From positions 868,001 through 932,000 of the forward strand of contig NZ_JAMBOE010000001.1 in assembly GCF_023715465.1 (NCBI RefSeq): a stretch of 64,000 bases of DNA. The letters are read 5' to 3'. The position numbers were made by a program, and so were the translations under genes. Source of the DNA: Paenibacillus macerans. GTDB lineage: Bacteria > Bacillota > Bacilli > Paenibacillales > Paenibacillaceae. The first letter of the stretch is position 1, and each line of letters begins with the position of its first letter. Positions 56,305-64,000 of the stretch are shown in pieces. The notes beneath the pieces were generated by a model. That model was not told the DNA's origin, searched no databases, and worked only from the letters and a program-made list of their open reading frames with translations.

Positions 56305-58347
56305 TTATTTCCAAATTAATATTGTACCTTCCTGTGAAATTGCCGCAACAATGGTTCTAGATTCATTAAATTCAATGAATATGATTTTTTTATTACCTCT
56401 AAGTAAGTAATCCTCCCCTCTGTTAAGTAAATTAAAATATTTAATACATGAGATGTCCTCAGTATTAAGTCGATGACTAGTTCCAAGGAAGACTCCATTT
56501 CTTATCGAAAAATCCATTGCTTCCATTTCTTCGCTGATTGTTATAGTGTTACTTTGCTTCTTATTAGAATCGTACAGCACGAATTCTCTATAATTTTTTG
56601 ATATAAGTAAGTTATCATTTACTAATGAGATAACCGATGATACCTCTTCTTTTTTAGTTACCGTCATAGAATTTTGATTAATTTCGATCTCATAGAAATC
56701 ATTATAAATTGTGACTCCAACTTTATTTTCACTAATATGTCTAACAAATGAAGGTAATTTTTTAAATGAAAATAATTTTTTACTAAATATATAGGATTGA
56801 ATCGAATCATTTTTTATCTTTAATTCAACAATACCTTTATTAAACTTCAAATACTTATCATTGTTTAATAAATAAACTCTAAACTCAGTGCTGCTTCTAT
56901 CTAATTCAAGTAACTCTAATGTTTTGATGTCGAATATGTAAGCAAAATAATTTCCGCCGGTAGTACAGACATAAAAAATCCAAGAACTGTTTATATATGA
57001 GAATTCAATATCAATGATCTCCTTTAGTTTCTTTTCATCTAAAGGTATAATATAACAATTACTTTCAGACAAAGCATGTAAACTTGAAACAAATAGTTTT
57101 AACCCACCATCCTCTGACACATCGACTGACAATAATGAATTTTCTGTTAAAGCTAATCGTAGACCTCTGTGATTCTTGTGATTAATTTCCATATATTCAT
57201 TGCTTTGAAGCAAACCACTTAACAGATACTTTTTTTCCTCAAAATATGCATAAATTTGTTTAATAAACGGTTCATCGTTATTTTCTTCTAAAACCACTCG
57301 AATTTTTATACGACTTTTATTATCAGACATCTTTTCTACTTCGTCTCTTGATCTACAGGATAATAGAAAATGATTATTAGGCTGCAATGGGGAGTGATGT
57401 ATCCAATCAAGCCAATCAATTTCTACATAAAAAGACTCGCCGCTTTTTTCGGTACCATTATAGATTCTTTCTACATTACCAGCAGGTAGTTCTACTTCAA
57501 TATAGTCCTTAATCTTATTCATGAAGTGTTTTTGATCTAGCGAATCATTTCTCTTAAACGCCAGTGTTAACTTTTCAATTACTGATTTCTGATCTGTCCA
57601 ACTATTTGTAACTGGATATGAGTGTTCTCCCCCTCTGAAAAATGAGTTTTTGCTTTTAACTCGTAATATAAACCTACCTTCAATATTCGCTTTTAATGTA
57701 GGTACTTGCTTTGGCTGCTCTAGTTCCAAATATTTGACAATATCGGAATACAACATTGTTACATCAATTTCATTATAATTTTGGGAGTTTATATACTCGT
57801 CTAATACTACTAAGAGGTTTTTTGTAAACAAACCATTGTAGTTATCATGGTATGCCTTATCCCCGTTTCTACTCGCAGTAATAATAATTTTACCAACACC
57901 ATTTATTGACATTTCATTTTCTATTTTGTTTGATCTAGTTAGGTATCCACTATAACAACAATCGATGAACACTATTATTGATTTTGATTTTGATTCATTT
58001 ATGAGTTCGGATAGCCATTCCATTGATACTTTATTTTTTAAATGCAGATCAGATGTTGAATCATAAGTTATTAAATACCCTTTATTGTCCCTAAGATAAT
58101 CCCCATGACCTGCCCAATAAAGAACCAAAACGTCATCCGCTTCACATTTATTGAATAGTGACCTTAATTCGACATCGATACGTTTTAATGTTGCTTCTTT
58201 TCCTTTAACCAACTCTAAGTTGTCATATTCAAAATACTTTTCAATAAATTCACCAAATTCATTCACATCGTTTTCGGCACTTTTCATATCTGTATATTCT
58301 TGGCTTATGTATTCATTTACACCTACAAGCAAAAATTTATATCCCAT
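56305..58347 (-). CDS. Caspase-family (C14) protease with C-terminal propeller-like region
   Basis: A 680-aa protein with no signal peptide. Residues 1-230 form a caspase/metacaspase-like domain: start YKFLLVGVNEYI, catalytic His81 in YWAGHGDYL, catalytic Cys131 in VFIDCCYSG, and a later ITASRNGDKAYHD loop. Residues 250-330 are a helical linker with no recognised family. From about residue 350 on, short beta-strand-like repeats end in AAISQEGTILIWK, which reads like the last strand of a WD40 blade, so a beta-propeller sensor is likely. The gene is much more AT-rich than its neighbours, stands alone beside tRNA-Pro, and has GGAGCGGG before the ATG. Fusion of a caspase with a repeat sensor suggests a conflict or cell-death effector; this is inference. 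Confidence 0.8.
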   Translation of the reverse strand: MGYKFLLVGVNEYISQEYTDMKSAENDVNEFGEFIEKYFEYDNLELVKGKEATLKRIDVELRSLFNKCEADDVLVLYWAGHGDYLRDNKGYLITYDSTSDLHLKNKVSMEWLSELINESKSKSIIVFIDCCYSGYLTRSNKIENEMSINGVGKIIITASRNGDKAYHDNYNGLFTKNLLVVLDEYINSQNYNEIDVTMLYSDIVKYLELEQPKQVPTLKANIEGRFILRVKSKNSFFRGGEHSYPVTNSWTDQKSVIEKLTLAFKRNDSLDQKHFMNKIKDYIEVELPAGNVERIYNGTEKSGESFYVEIDWLDWIHHSPLQPNNHFLLSCRSRDEVEKMSDNKSRIKIRVVLEENNDEPFIKQIYAYFEEKKYLLSGLLQSNEYMEINHKNHRGLRLALTENSLLSVDVSEDGGLKLFVSSLHALSESNCYIIPLDEKKLKEIIDIEFSYINSSWIFYVCTTGGNYFAYIFDIKTLELLELDRSSTEFRVYLLNNDKYLKFNKGIVELKIKNDSIQSYIFSKKLFSFKKLPSFVRHISENKVGVTIYNDFYEIEINQNSMTVTKKEEVSSVISLVNDNLLISKNYREFVLYDSNKKQSNTITISEEMEAMDFSIRNGVFLGTSHRLNTEDISCIKYFNLLNRGEDYLLRGNKKIIFIEFNESRTIVAAISQEGTILIWK

Positions 58348-58620
58348 TCAACCCGCTCCATACTTTCTACAATAAATTTCACACATAATTTAATTCGACA
58401 TTATATGAGAAATCCCTACATGGAACCGTACAGGTTACCAAGACTTGGCCCACCCGCTCAAATAAGAGAAGAACTCTGTTTTCGTTTTTAAATTTAAACC
58501 GCTCATCATTCAAATGTTTAAAGAAACAATCCTTCAATAGGAAAAATTTCATATCCCTTTCCTATATAACTTGAAATATAATAAAAAGATATTTGTAAAA
58601 ATAAATTGGGGGGAACCACT

Positions 58621-59970
58621 TTGAGTCTAGCAAAAAATAACCCAGTGCAGGGGAGAAACGATCGTTTTTCCTCAGCTGGTTTTATATTGGCCGCCATCGG
58701 AAGTTCCGTGGGTCTGGGCAATATGTGGAAATTTCCGTATATTACGGGCGAAAACGGAGGAGCCGCGTTCTTTCTGCTGTTTATCGTCTGTTTGATCTTG
58801 ATCGGCTTGCCTTTGCTTTTGGCCGAACTGGCTATCGGACGGGCGGGCAGAGGCAGTGCAGCTACGTCCTTTGTGAAAGCCGGCGGGCCCAAAATCTTTG
58901 GTCAGCTCGGTTTGCTGCAGGTGATCGCGCCTTTTCTTATCCTGACCTTTTACGTCATCGTTGCCGGCTGGACCCTCAATTATGCCGTGCAGTCCTTCAG
59001 CGGAGCGCTATACAGCAATTCCGACTATAGTGGACAATTCAGCTCGTTTTCCCAAGGCTACATGCCGATCCTTTGGCAGGCGATGGCTATCCTGATCACC
59101 GGGTTGGTTGTGGGTAAAGGGATATCCGGAGGCATCGAAAAATTCAACAAGGTGCTGATTCCCGGCCTGATCATTCTCCTGATCGTATTGATGATCCGTG
59201 CCGTAACTTTGCCCGGAGCCGGAGCTGGCGTATCCTTTTTTCTTCAGCCCGATTTCTCGAAATTGAGCCCGGAAGCGGCATTGGTAGCGCTGGGACATGC
59301 CTTTTTCTCGCTGTCGCTCGGGATGGGTATTCTGCTTACCTACGGAGCTTACGTGGACAAGCGTCAGTCTCTCGGTACAGCCACTCTCGCGATCGGAGCC
59401 GGAGACTTGATCTATGCGTTCATCGCGGGGCTAATTATTTTCCCTACAACCGCTTCATTCGGAATTGAGCCCGATGCGGGTCCGTCCCTCGTCTTCATCG
59501 CGCTCCCTGCCGCATTCTCGGCGATGCCGCTGGGCGCATTCTTTGGCGGTCTGTTTTTCGTGCTGCTGGCGATTGCCGCATTAACTTCCGCGGTATCGCT
59601 GCTTGAAGTCCCCGTATCCTACGTCATGGACCGTTGGGGCTGGGGACGTGTGAAGTCGGTAGTAATCATCAGCATATTGGTGCTGCTGGTCGGACTTCCT
59701 TCGGTCTTGTCCTTTGGAATCATACCAGCATTCACGGATATGGGCGGTAAAACGTTTTTTGACTGGCTCGATTTCATCACATCGAATATTCTGCTGCCAA
59801 TCGGCGGCCTCATTACTACAGTCTTTGTAGGATATTTCTGGAAAAATGCTGCAGAAGCCGCCGGACTCAAAGCAGGCTGGTTCCGGGTATGGCTGTTCAT
59901 GGTCCGGTATATCGCTCCGGTTCTCGTGTTCTTGGTGCTGCTGCATACAACCGGAATTCTTAAATTTTAG
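58621..59970 (+). CDS. Sodium-dependent neurotransmitter-symporter-family transporter
   Basis: NSS/SNF-family Na+-coupled amino-acid transporter, 449 aa from the TTG at 58621 with GGGGGG 8-9 nt upstream. The TM1 signature FILAAIGSSVGLGNMWKFPY, including the Na+/substrate-binding unwound GSSVGLGN region, and TM6-8 regions (HAFFSLSLGMGILLTYGAYV) are clear. About eleven membrane segments are expected, like the bacterial MhsT/LeuT group. It is monocistronic with its own terminator. The substrate is not predictable beyond amino acids. Confidence 0.94.
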   Translation: MSLAKNNPVQGRNDRFSSAGFILAAIGSSVGLGNMWKFPYITGENGGAAFFLLFIVCLILIGLPLLLAELAIGRAGRGSAATSFVKAGGPKIFGQLGLLQVIAPFLILTFYVIVAGWTLNYAVQSFSGALYSNSDYSGQFSSFSQGYMPILWQAMAILITGLVVGKGISGGIEKFNKVLIPGLIILLIVLMIRAVTLPGAGAGVSFFLQPDFSKLSPEAALVALGHAFFSLSLGMGILLTYGAYVDKRQSLGTATLAIGAGDLIYAFIAGLIIFPTTASFGIEPDAGPSLVFIALPAAFSAMPLGAFFGGLFFVLLAIAALTSAVSLLEVPVSYVMDRWGWGRVKSVVIISILVLLVGLPSVLSFGIIPAFTDMGGKTFFDWLDFITSNILLPIGGLITTVFVGYFWKNAAEAAGLKAGWFRVWLFMVRYIAPVLVFLVLLHTTGILKF

Positions 59971-59980
59971 CAATATTAAA

Positions 59981-60021
59981 GGCAATCTTCAGGTCGCTGT
60001 GACCTGGAAGATTGCCTTTTT
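59981..60021 (+). terminator. Terminator of the NSS transporter gene
   Basis: GGCAATCTTC-AGGTC pairs with GACCT-GGAAGATTGCC and is followed by TTTTTGTG. Confidence 0.93.
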
Positions 60022-60095
60022 GTGATTTTCCACTCTACCAGTGTAGATGAATTTCCGGGGGATGGCGATCCCGCGGGTACTGCAGCGAGGCCGTA

Positions 60096-60680
60096 TTAGT
60101 TGACCGGATCAACTGGCGCTGTCGGCGCTGCTGTATCATTTTCAGCTATCGGATTTTTTTCAGCGGAAACAACTTCGCCGGTTTTGGAATCCACAAATGC
60201 GATATAGACATCCACCTTGTCGTTTTTACCTGTGACAGAGACTGCGACGGTCTCACTGGATACTGTTTCACCGCTTTTAGCCGGTACGGCCCACTGAGCA
60301 TCCACAACCTGGATATCCATGAAGGATACAAAATAAAACGTTCCTTCCATATCCTCTCTGGTGCAGAAAATCGGGAAAGCCTTCATGCCGTCCAAGGACA
60401 CATCGAATTTCTTTTCAAGCGCTTTTTTGGCAATATCCACCGCTTTGTCTTCGCTCATATCCTCGCTTGTTTTCTCAGGGGCGACTGAGAGGCCTAGGGT
60501 ATTAGTTGCAGGGACCGCAGAGAATACGCCCTCGAACTCCGTTTGCTGATGCTGACCGGTAACCTTTACCGTCGGGGCTGTCTCATTTGCAAAAGCGAAA
60601 GCGGAAAATGCCCCGTTGCCTGCGATTAATGCGGCGGCTGCTCCTACCGTAAGTGCTGTGGCGTAAACCTTTTTTTTCAT
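60096..60680 (-). CDS. Secreted PepSY-like protein
   Basis: A 194-aa exported protein with a Sec signal peptide (ATALTVGAAAALIAGNGAFS, cleavage near AFA-NE). A region with the PepSY pattern follows: MSEDKAVDIAKKALEKKFDV, then beta strands ending in YIAFVDSKTGEVVSAEK, where the VDSKTGEV turn is typical. The tail is Pro/Ala-rich. It lies 73 bp downstream of the two-component system on the same strand and is its likely target or partner. Its function, perhaps protease inhibition or signal modulation at the surface, is inferred from PepSY proteins generally. Confidence 0.75.
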   Translation of the reverse strand: MKKKVYATALTVGAAAALIAGNGAFSAFAFANETAPTVKVTGQHQQTEFEGVFSAVPATNTLGLSVAPEKTSEDMSEDKAVDIAKKALEKKFDVSLDGMKAFPIFCTREDMEGTFYFVSFMDIQVVDAQWAVPAKSGETVSSETVAVSVTGKNDKVDVYIAFVDSKTGEVVSAEKNPIAENDTAAPTAPVDPVN

Positions 60681-60753
60681 TTTTCGTACCTCCGTTATAA
60701 AATGATTGGGATTTCGTAGCTACAAGGCCATTATGAGGGGTGCGTATTATAGA

Positions 60754-62151
60754 CTAGTGTTCGAGTTGTAACGAGGTTGTAAAAAGAACGGACACTTTCG
60801 TATACTCATGTTCTTTGGATTCAATGTGCAACTGCGCATGATGGAGCCGGGCAATTTGACTGCAGATGGACAGCCCCAGCCCGATCCCCCCCAGCTCTTT
60901 GGAACGGGATTTGTCTACGACATAGAAGGCCCCGGTAATTTTTTCGATGTCCTTGTCCGGGATGCCTTTTCCATGGTCCATGACCTCAAAGACGATACCC
61001 TGCTGCCGCGAACAGCTTTTCAGATGGATTTCCCCTCCGTAGTGAGAAGCCTTAATGCTGTTTTCAACCAAATTCATCAGCAGCGTCTGCAGCAGGGTGG
61101 GATCTCCATATATCCGCTCTGTTCCGCACTCCTTCACCAACATGATCTGTTTTGCTTCCAAATAATGCCGTTCCATCTGTTCCACATAAGCAAACAAGGC
61201 GGCAATCTCCACAGGCTGCAAAGTAATCTCTTCGTTCTTCAAATACAGCAGCTCCATCAATTTTCCGGACAGCAGATCCAGCCGGGCCACATGCTCATGA
61301 ATATAATCGACCGCCATTCTGCGGTCTTCCTCGGTGCTATTGGCATGATTTAAAAACTCGCTGTACCCTTTGATCGCCGTTATCGGCGTCTTCAGCTCAT
61401 GGGTCAGGTTATTGATGAAGTTTTCTTTTTCTGCGCTCGCTTGTTGGATTGTTTCAATATTCGCGGATACCGCGTCCACCATTTTATTAAAATCCTGGGC
61501 CAATTCGGCGATCTCATCGCTTCCCTTGACCTTGACCCTTTCGTGATAGGCACCGGCCGCAATGTCCCTTACGCCATTGTTCAGGTTTCTGACCGGAGCG
61601 GTTAACCTGAATAACAGCAAAATAAGCACAGCAGATAAAATCAAGGAAATGACCACACTCAAGGCAATAAAATAGTTGAGCAGGGTATTATAATAATCCT
61701 GCAGATAAGCGGAGCTTCTTGATATGACCAGTTTAAGCCCGTTAAACTCCATGCTGCCGCCTACGAAGATCCACAGCTTCCCGTCAAGCTTCCTGTATAT
61801 AGTTTCCCGCTGCCCTCCCTGCAGCTCTTCCCGCTCGCCCACAAACTGATAGGCATTGGAAAAGACCAACCGATCCCCATCATAAACCTCGGTCAGAATG
61901 CCCTCTTTATAATAATTTTGAGCGATCCCGGAAATGACGATCTCATAGCCCGAACTGCCGGTATTGTTGGCAAAAGCCCGCAGGATATAGCTTAATGTTT
62001 GCTCGATGCTCTCATATTCGCTTACACCCCTGGACATATCCATCTGCTCGTTTAATTGGTAGCTTTTTTGCAGCAGCGCATAGGCTCCAAGATCAAAAGC
62101 GATCAAGAATACCAACAGCACACATAAATACGTTTTCTGCCAAAATTTCAC
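60754..62151 (-). CDS. Sensor histidine kinase
   Basis: A 465-aa membrane kinase from a GTG start. TM1 is at residues 8-28, an extracellular sensor domain of about 125 residues follows, and TM2 is at about 157-182. The HAMP linker comes next, then HisKA with His251 in NLTHELKTPITAIKGYSEFL. The HATPase domain has the N box NLVENSIKASHYG and the G boxes DHGKGIPDKD and GGIGLGLSICSQI. It starts 3 bp after the response regulator gene stops and is its partner. The signal is unknown. Confidence 0.95.
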   Translation of the reverse strand: MKFWQKTYLCVLLVFLIAFDLGAYALLQKSYQLNEQMDMSRGVSEYESIEQTLSYILRAFANNTGSSGYEIVISGIAQNYYKEGILTEVYDGDRLVFSNAYQFVGEREELQGGQRETIYRKLDGKLWIFVGGSMEFNGLKLVISRSSAYLQDYYNTLLNYFIALSVVISLILSAVLILLLFRLTAPVRNLNNGVRDIAAGAYHERVKVKGSDEIAELAQDFNKMVDAVSANIETIQQASAEKENFINNLTHELKTPITAIKGYSEFLNHANSTEEDRRMAVDYIHEHVARLDLLSGKLMELLYLKNEEITLQPVEIAALFAYVEQMERHYLEAKQIMLVKECGTERIYGDPTLLQTLLMNLVENSIKASHYGGEIHLKSCSRQQGIVFEVMDHGKGIPDKDIEKITGAFYVVDKSRSKELGGIGLGLSICSQIARLHHAQLHIESKEHEYTKVSVLFTTSLQLEH

Positions 62152-62153
62152 CT

Positions 62154-62807
62154 TTACACCTCTAGCCTGTATCCGTATTTATACACCGTCTTGATGCAGT
62201 GCTCCCAGTTCAGCTTCTTTCTCAGCCTCTGGATATGCACGTCAACGGTTCTCGTATCGCCATAAAAATCGAAGCCCCAGGTCTGCTCAATGATTTTTTC
62301 GCGAGAGAGAGCGATATTTTTGTTTTGAACGAGAAAATCAAGCAGCTGAAATTCTTTATTGGTCATTTCCACGGCCTGTCCATTCACCGTCACGATATGC
62401 TTCTCCAGATCCACCGTCGTTCCGTCCAGGCTGAATTCGGTGGTGTTTTTCTGGTTTCTGCGCAGCACCACATTGATCCGGGCGATCAACTCCACCGCTT
62501 CGAACGGTTTGACGATATAATCCTCCGCCCCGCTCTCCAGGCCGTGCACTTTATCGGAAACGCCATTTCGCGCCGTCAGGAAGATTACTGGAATCCCACG
62601 TTTCACAAACCGATCAATAAGTTCAAATCCATCAAGCCCTGGCAACATCACATCCAGAATGACCAAATCGACACGAGTCTCATTTAAAACCTCCGAAATT
62701 TGCTCTCCGCTGAATAATTGAATATATTCATGCCCTACCATTTTCAAATTTAGAGCAATCAAGTCGTTGATTGCCCTCTCATCATCGACGATCAAAATTT
62801 TAGCCAT
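62154..62807 (-). CDS. OmpR-family response regulator
   Basis: A 217-aa regulator from the ATG at 62807 (MAKILIVDDERAINDLIALN) with GGAG upstream. The receiver has Asp8/Asp9, phosphoacceptor Asp52 in LVILDVMLPGLDG, and Lys in DYIVKPFEA. The C-terminal winged helix ends in RTVDVHIQRLRKKL and IKTVYKYGYRLE. It is the first gene of a regulator-kinase-PepSY arrangement. Unlike the regulator at 18823, all phosphorylation residues are intact. Confidence 0.96.
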   Translation of the reverse strand: MAKILIVDDERAINDLIALNLKMVGHEYIQLFSGEQISEVLNETRVDLVILDVMLPGLDGFELIDRFVKRGIPVIFLTARNGVSDKVHGLESGAEDYIVKPFEAVELIARINVVLRRNQKNTTEFSLDGTTVDLEKHIVTVNGQAVEMTNKEFQLLDFLVQNKNIALSREKIIEQTWGFDFYGDTRTVDVHIQRLRKKLNWEHCIKTVYKYGYRLEV

Positions 62808-62925
62808 TCGATCACACTCCACCGCCATGATATCAAATATCCGCTTGAAAGTTATTATGGAGTTGTAAATTTTTCTTATTTTGTTCATATTTATTGATTT
62901 CTCATGTTGAACCAATAATTCAATA

Positions 62926-62954
62926 TTGACTATAATTCAAAATCTCCGTAAACT
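62926..62954 (+). promoter_or_regulatory. Promoter of the TPR protein gene
   Basis: TTGACT (62926-62931), 17-nt spacer, TAAACT (62949-62954), 39 bp before the start codon. Confidence 0.7.
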
Positions 62955-62992
62955 ATATTGTACAAATGGTAGATATAGGGAGTTGAAAACGA

Positions 62993-63844
62993 ATGGAATT
63001 TATAGCAGGGTTATATGCTAACGACAACATTGATACTAACTACCTCGATCTTGACACCATTATTAAAATGTTAAAAATGAGTTATTCGTTGGAACTGTGG
63101 GATAAGCTGATACAGCTTTCCGATGATTTATTGAAACGTGCAAAGAACATCACCCTGGAAAGCTATAAACCAACGAAATCCTATATTTACTACTATGGTT
63201 ATAGCTTACTAATTAAAGGGTCAGCGTTAAAAGAATTGAGAAGATATGATGAATCTAAACAATGTATCCAACAATACTCTGATTTAAGTTGGCTTAATCC
63301 TCAAGACCATGAGGGTAAAAATGAAGTCGAGTTCTTCAAATATATAGCTTTACCCAATCGATATGAGGTTGAGTTGCTATCCGGAAATATCAACATCCTT
63401 AACAGCTATGTGGAATTTCTAAAAGAAAATCAGGGTGAAATCATCCCCGGCTTAACAAGTATTTTAAGAGCCGCAAATATGCATAAATTTAAAGTGGATA
63501 AGGAGATAAGCTTATTTACTAAACAAATTGAGCAGCTAAATAAACCTATCAATCACGAGATCATTGATATTACTTGCCTTTACAAATGGTTATACAATGA
63601 ATTAATCGTATACTTTGTAAATCAATCAGAATATAAACGTGCAATCGATAACTGCTTAAATATGCTGCAATTATCCTTTGAAACGGATAACAGTCGATTT
63701 TTTAAAAAGGCCGTTTTTTATTATGAGACATTAAGGGATTTTGCGACAGCTACTCAGAACAACCAGTATATAAAAATGATCAAAAGGGGATTAAAGGAGG
63801 AAGAAATTAGTTATCTTCACAATGTTGCTGACTTCGTTGGTTAG
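62993..63844 (+). CDS. TPR-type helical protein, possible RRNPP peptide sensor
   Basis: A 283-aa all-helical cytoplasmic protein with AGGGAG before the ATG. Helix pairs with TPR-like spacing are visible (YSLELWDKLIQLSDDLLKRA, YGYSLLIKGSALKELRRYDE, EYKRAIDNCLNMLQLSFE). It resembles the C-terminal sensor part of firmicute HTH-TPR regulators but has no helix-turn-helix. A stop codon lies immediately upstream in frame, so it is not an obvious 5' truncation and may instead act like a Rap protein. The gene is AT-rich compared with the core. Its 3' end overlaps a short hydrophobic-peptide ORF. Function is inferred from architecture. Confidence 0.65.
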   Translation: MEFIAGLYANDNIDTNYLDLDTIIKMLKMSYSLELWDKLIQLSDDLLKRAKNITLESYKPTKSYIYYYGYSLLIKGSALKELRRYDESKQCIQQYSDLSWLNPQDHEGKNEVEFFKYIALPNRYEVELLSGNINILNSYVEFLKENQGEIIPGLTSILRAANMHKFKVDKEISLFTKQIEQLNKPINHEIIDITCLYKWLYNELIVYFVNQSEYKRAIDNCLNMLQLSFETDNSRFFKKAVFYYETLRDFATATQNNQYIKMIKRGLKEEEISYLHNVADFVG

Positions 63845-63929
63845 TGTCGTTTTGCCGGGATTAGCAGGAGATCAATCAGAATCAGTGCCTACTAACATGA
63901 TATCATTGCTTCACGGGGAAAATCATTAA
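63822..63929 (+). CDS. Candidate Phr-like signalling peptide precursor
   Basis: A 35-codon ORF in a different frame, overlapping the last 23 bases of the TPR gene. It begins MLLTSLVSVVLPGLAG, a secretion-signal-like hydrophobic stretch with an Ala-Gly processing-type end, followed by about 19 polar residues (DQSESVPTNMISLLHGENH). In-frame codons just upstream read KKLVIFT, which would complete a textbook signal peptide, and AGGAGG lies at 63795-63800; yet no standard start codon occurs at proper distance from it. The size and position match Phr/Nprx-type propeptides encoded after their receptors. The start site is uncertain. Confidence 0.45.
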   Translation: MLLTSLVSVVLPGLAGDQSESVPTNMISLLHGENH

Positions 63930-63955
63930 ACTAGTTTGAAAAATTAAATATACAG

Positions 63956-63994
63956 CAGCCGAAATTCCCTGAGAGGGAATCTCGGCTGTTTTAT
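63956..63994 (+). terminator. Terminator after the TPR/peptide unit
   Basis: CAGCCGAAATTCCCT pairs with AGGGAATCTCGGCTG with one mismatch and is followed by TTTTATTTT. Confidence 0.92.
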
Positions 63995-64000
63995 TTTCAA

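Noticed and set aside
56118..58620. attL/attR pair flanking the caspase gene
   Set aside because: I searched by eye for a second copy of the tRNA 3' end (GTTCAAATCCTGTCGTCTCG) up to the transporter gene and found none; no integrase is present.
60096..60680. Lipoprotein call for the PepSY-like protein
   Set aside because: The signal peptide has no lipobox cysteine; a normal Sec cleavage site is more likely.

Overview
This window looks like a chromosomal segment of a Paenibacillus-type firmicute. The evidence is gene order (comER/comEA/comEB/comEC - holA - rpsT - gpr - spoIIP - lepA - hemW - hrcA - grpE - dnaK - dnaJ - prmA - rsmE - mtaB), sporulation genes (gpr, spoIIP), AGGAGG-type ribosome binding sites, a perfect CIRCE operator, a T-box in front of leuS, AddAB instead of RecBCD, and a fairly GC-rich coding bias that leaves long shadow ORFs opposite real genes. 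Most genes lie on the minus strand.

Layout. 1-7.3 kb: addAB recombination nuclease (addA cut by the window edge). 7.8-15.1 kb: RNA/protein methyltransferases (RlmI-like, mtaB, rsmE, prmA) with a Na/Pi transporter, a Nudix hydrolase and an M50 protease. 15.2-19.6 kb: an accessory block holding small proteins, an FMN-binding lipoprotein, a flavocytochrome-c/fumarate-reductase-like lipoprotein and a CitB-family response regulator. The regulator's sensor kinase gene appears to survive only as a 29-codon scar, and its own phosphoacceptor Asp is Glu. 19.8-29.1 kb: the heat-shock operon, hemW and lepA. 29.3-34.0 kb: a mannan-degradation cassette (GH113, mannobiose 2-epimerase, GH130 phosphorylase, LacI regulator) inserted between spoIIP and lepA. 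34.1-47.4 kb: sporulation, ribosomal, ECF sigma/anti-sigma and competence genes. 47.5-50.4 kb: T-box-controlled leuS. 50.4-55.8 kb: GH3, GH13 and a sugar-binding lipoprotein. 56.1-58.6 kb: tRNA-Pro followed by one AT-rich gene for a caspase-like protease with a possible beta-propeller tail. 58.6-64 kb: NSS transporter, a PepSY protein with a two-component system, and a TPR protein whose 3' end overlaps a short secreted-peptide-like ORF.

How the genes work together. The mannan cassette forms a full intracellular route: GH113 cuts manno-oligosaccharides, the epimerase turns mannobiose into mannosyl-glucose, and GH130 phosphorolyses that to mannose 1-phosphate and glucose. The GH13/GH3/binding-protein cluster is a second sugar locus under a strong promoter with a LacI-type palindrome. 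The two flavin lipoproteins probably form a surface electron-transfer pair under the kinase-less regulator.

Most long spacers are not empty. They carry families of degenerate modular repeats, hairpin clusters, short tandem repeats and recurrent palindromes. The strongest candidates for something undescribed are the kinase-deleted/Glu54 regulator, the caspase-propeller protein beside tRNA-Pro, the TPR/peptide pair at the right edge, and the two-ended repeat element found next to terminators.
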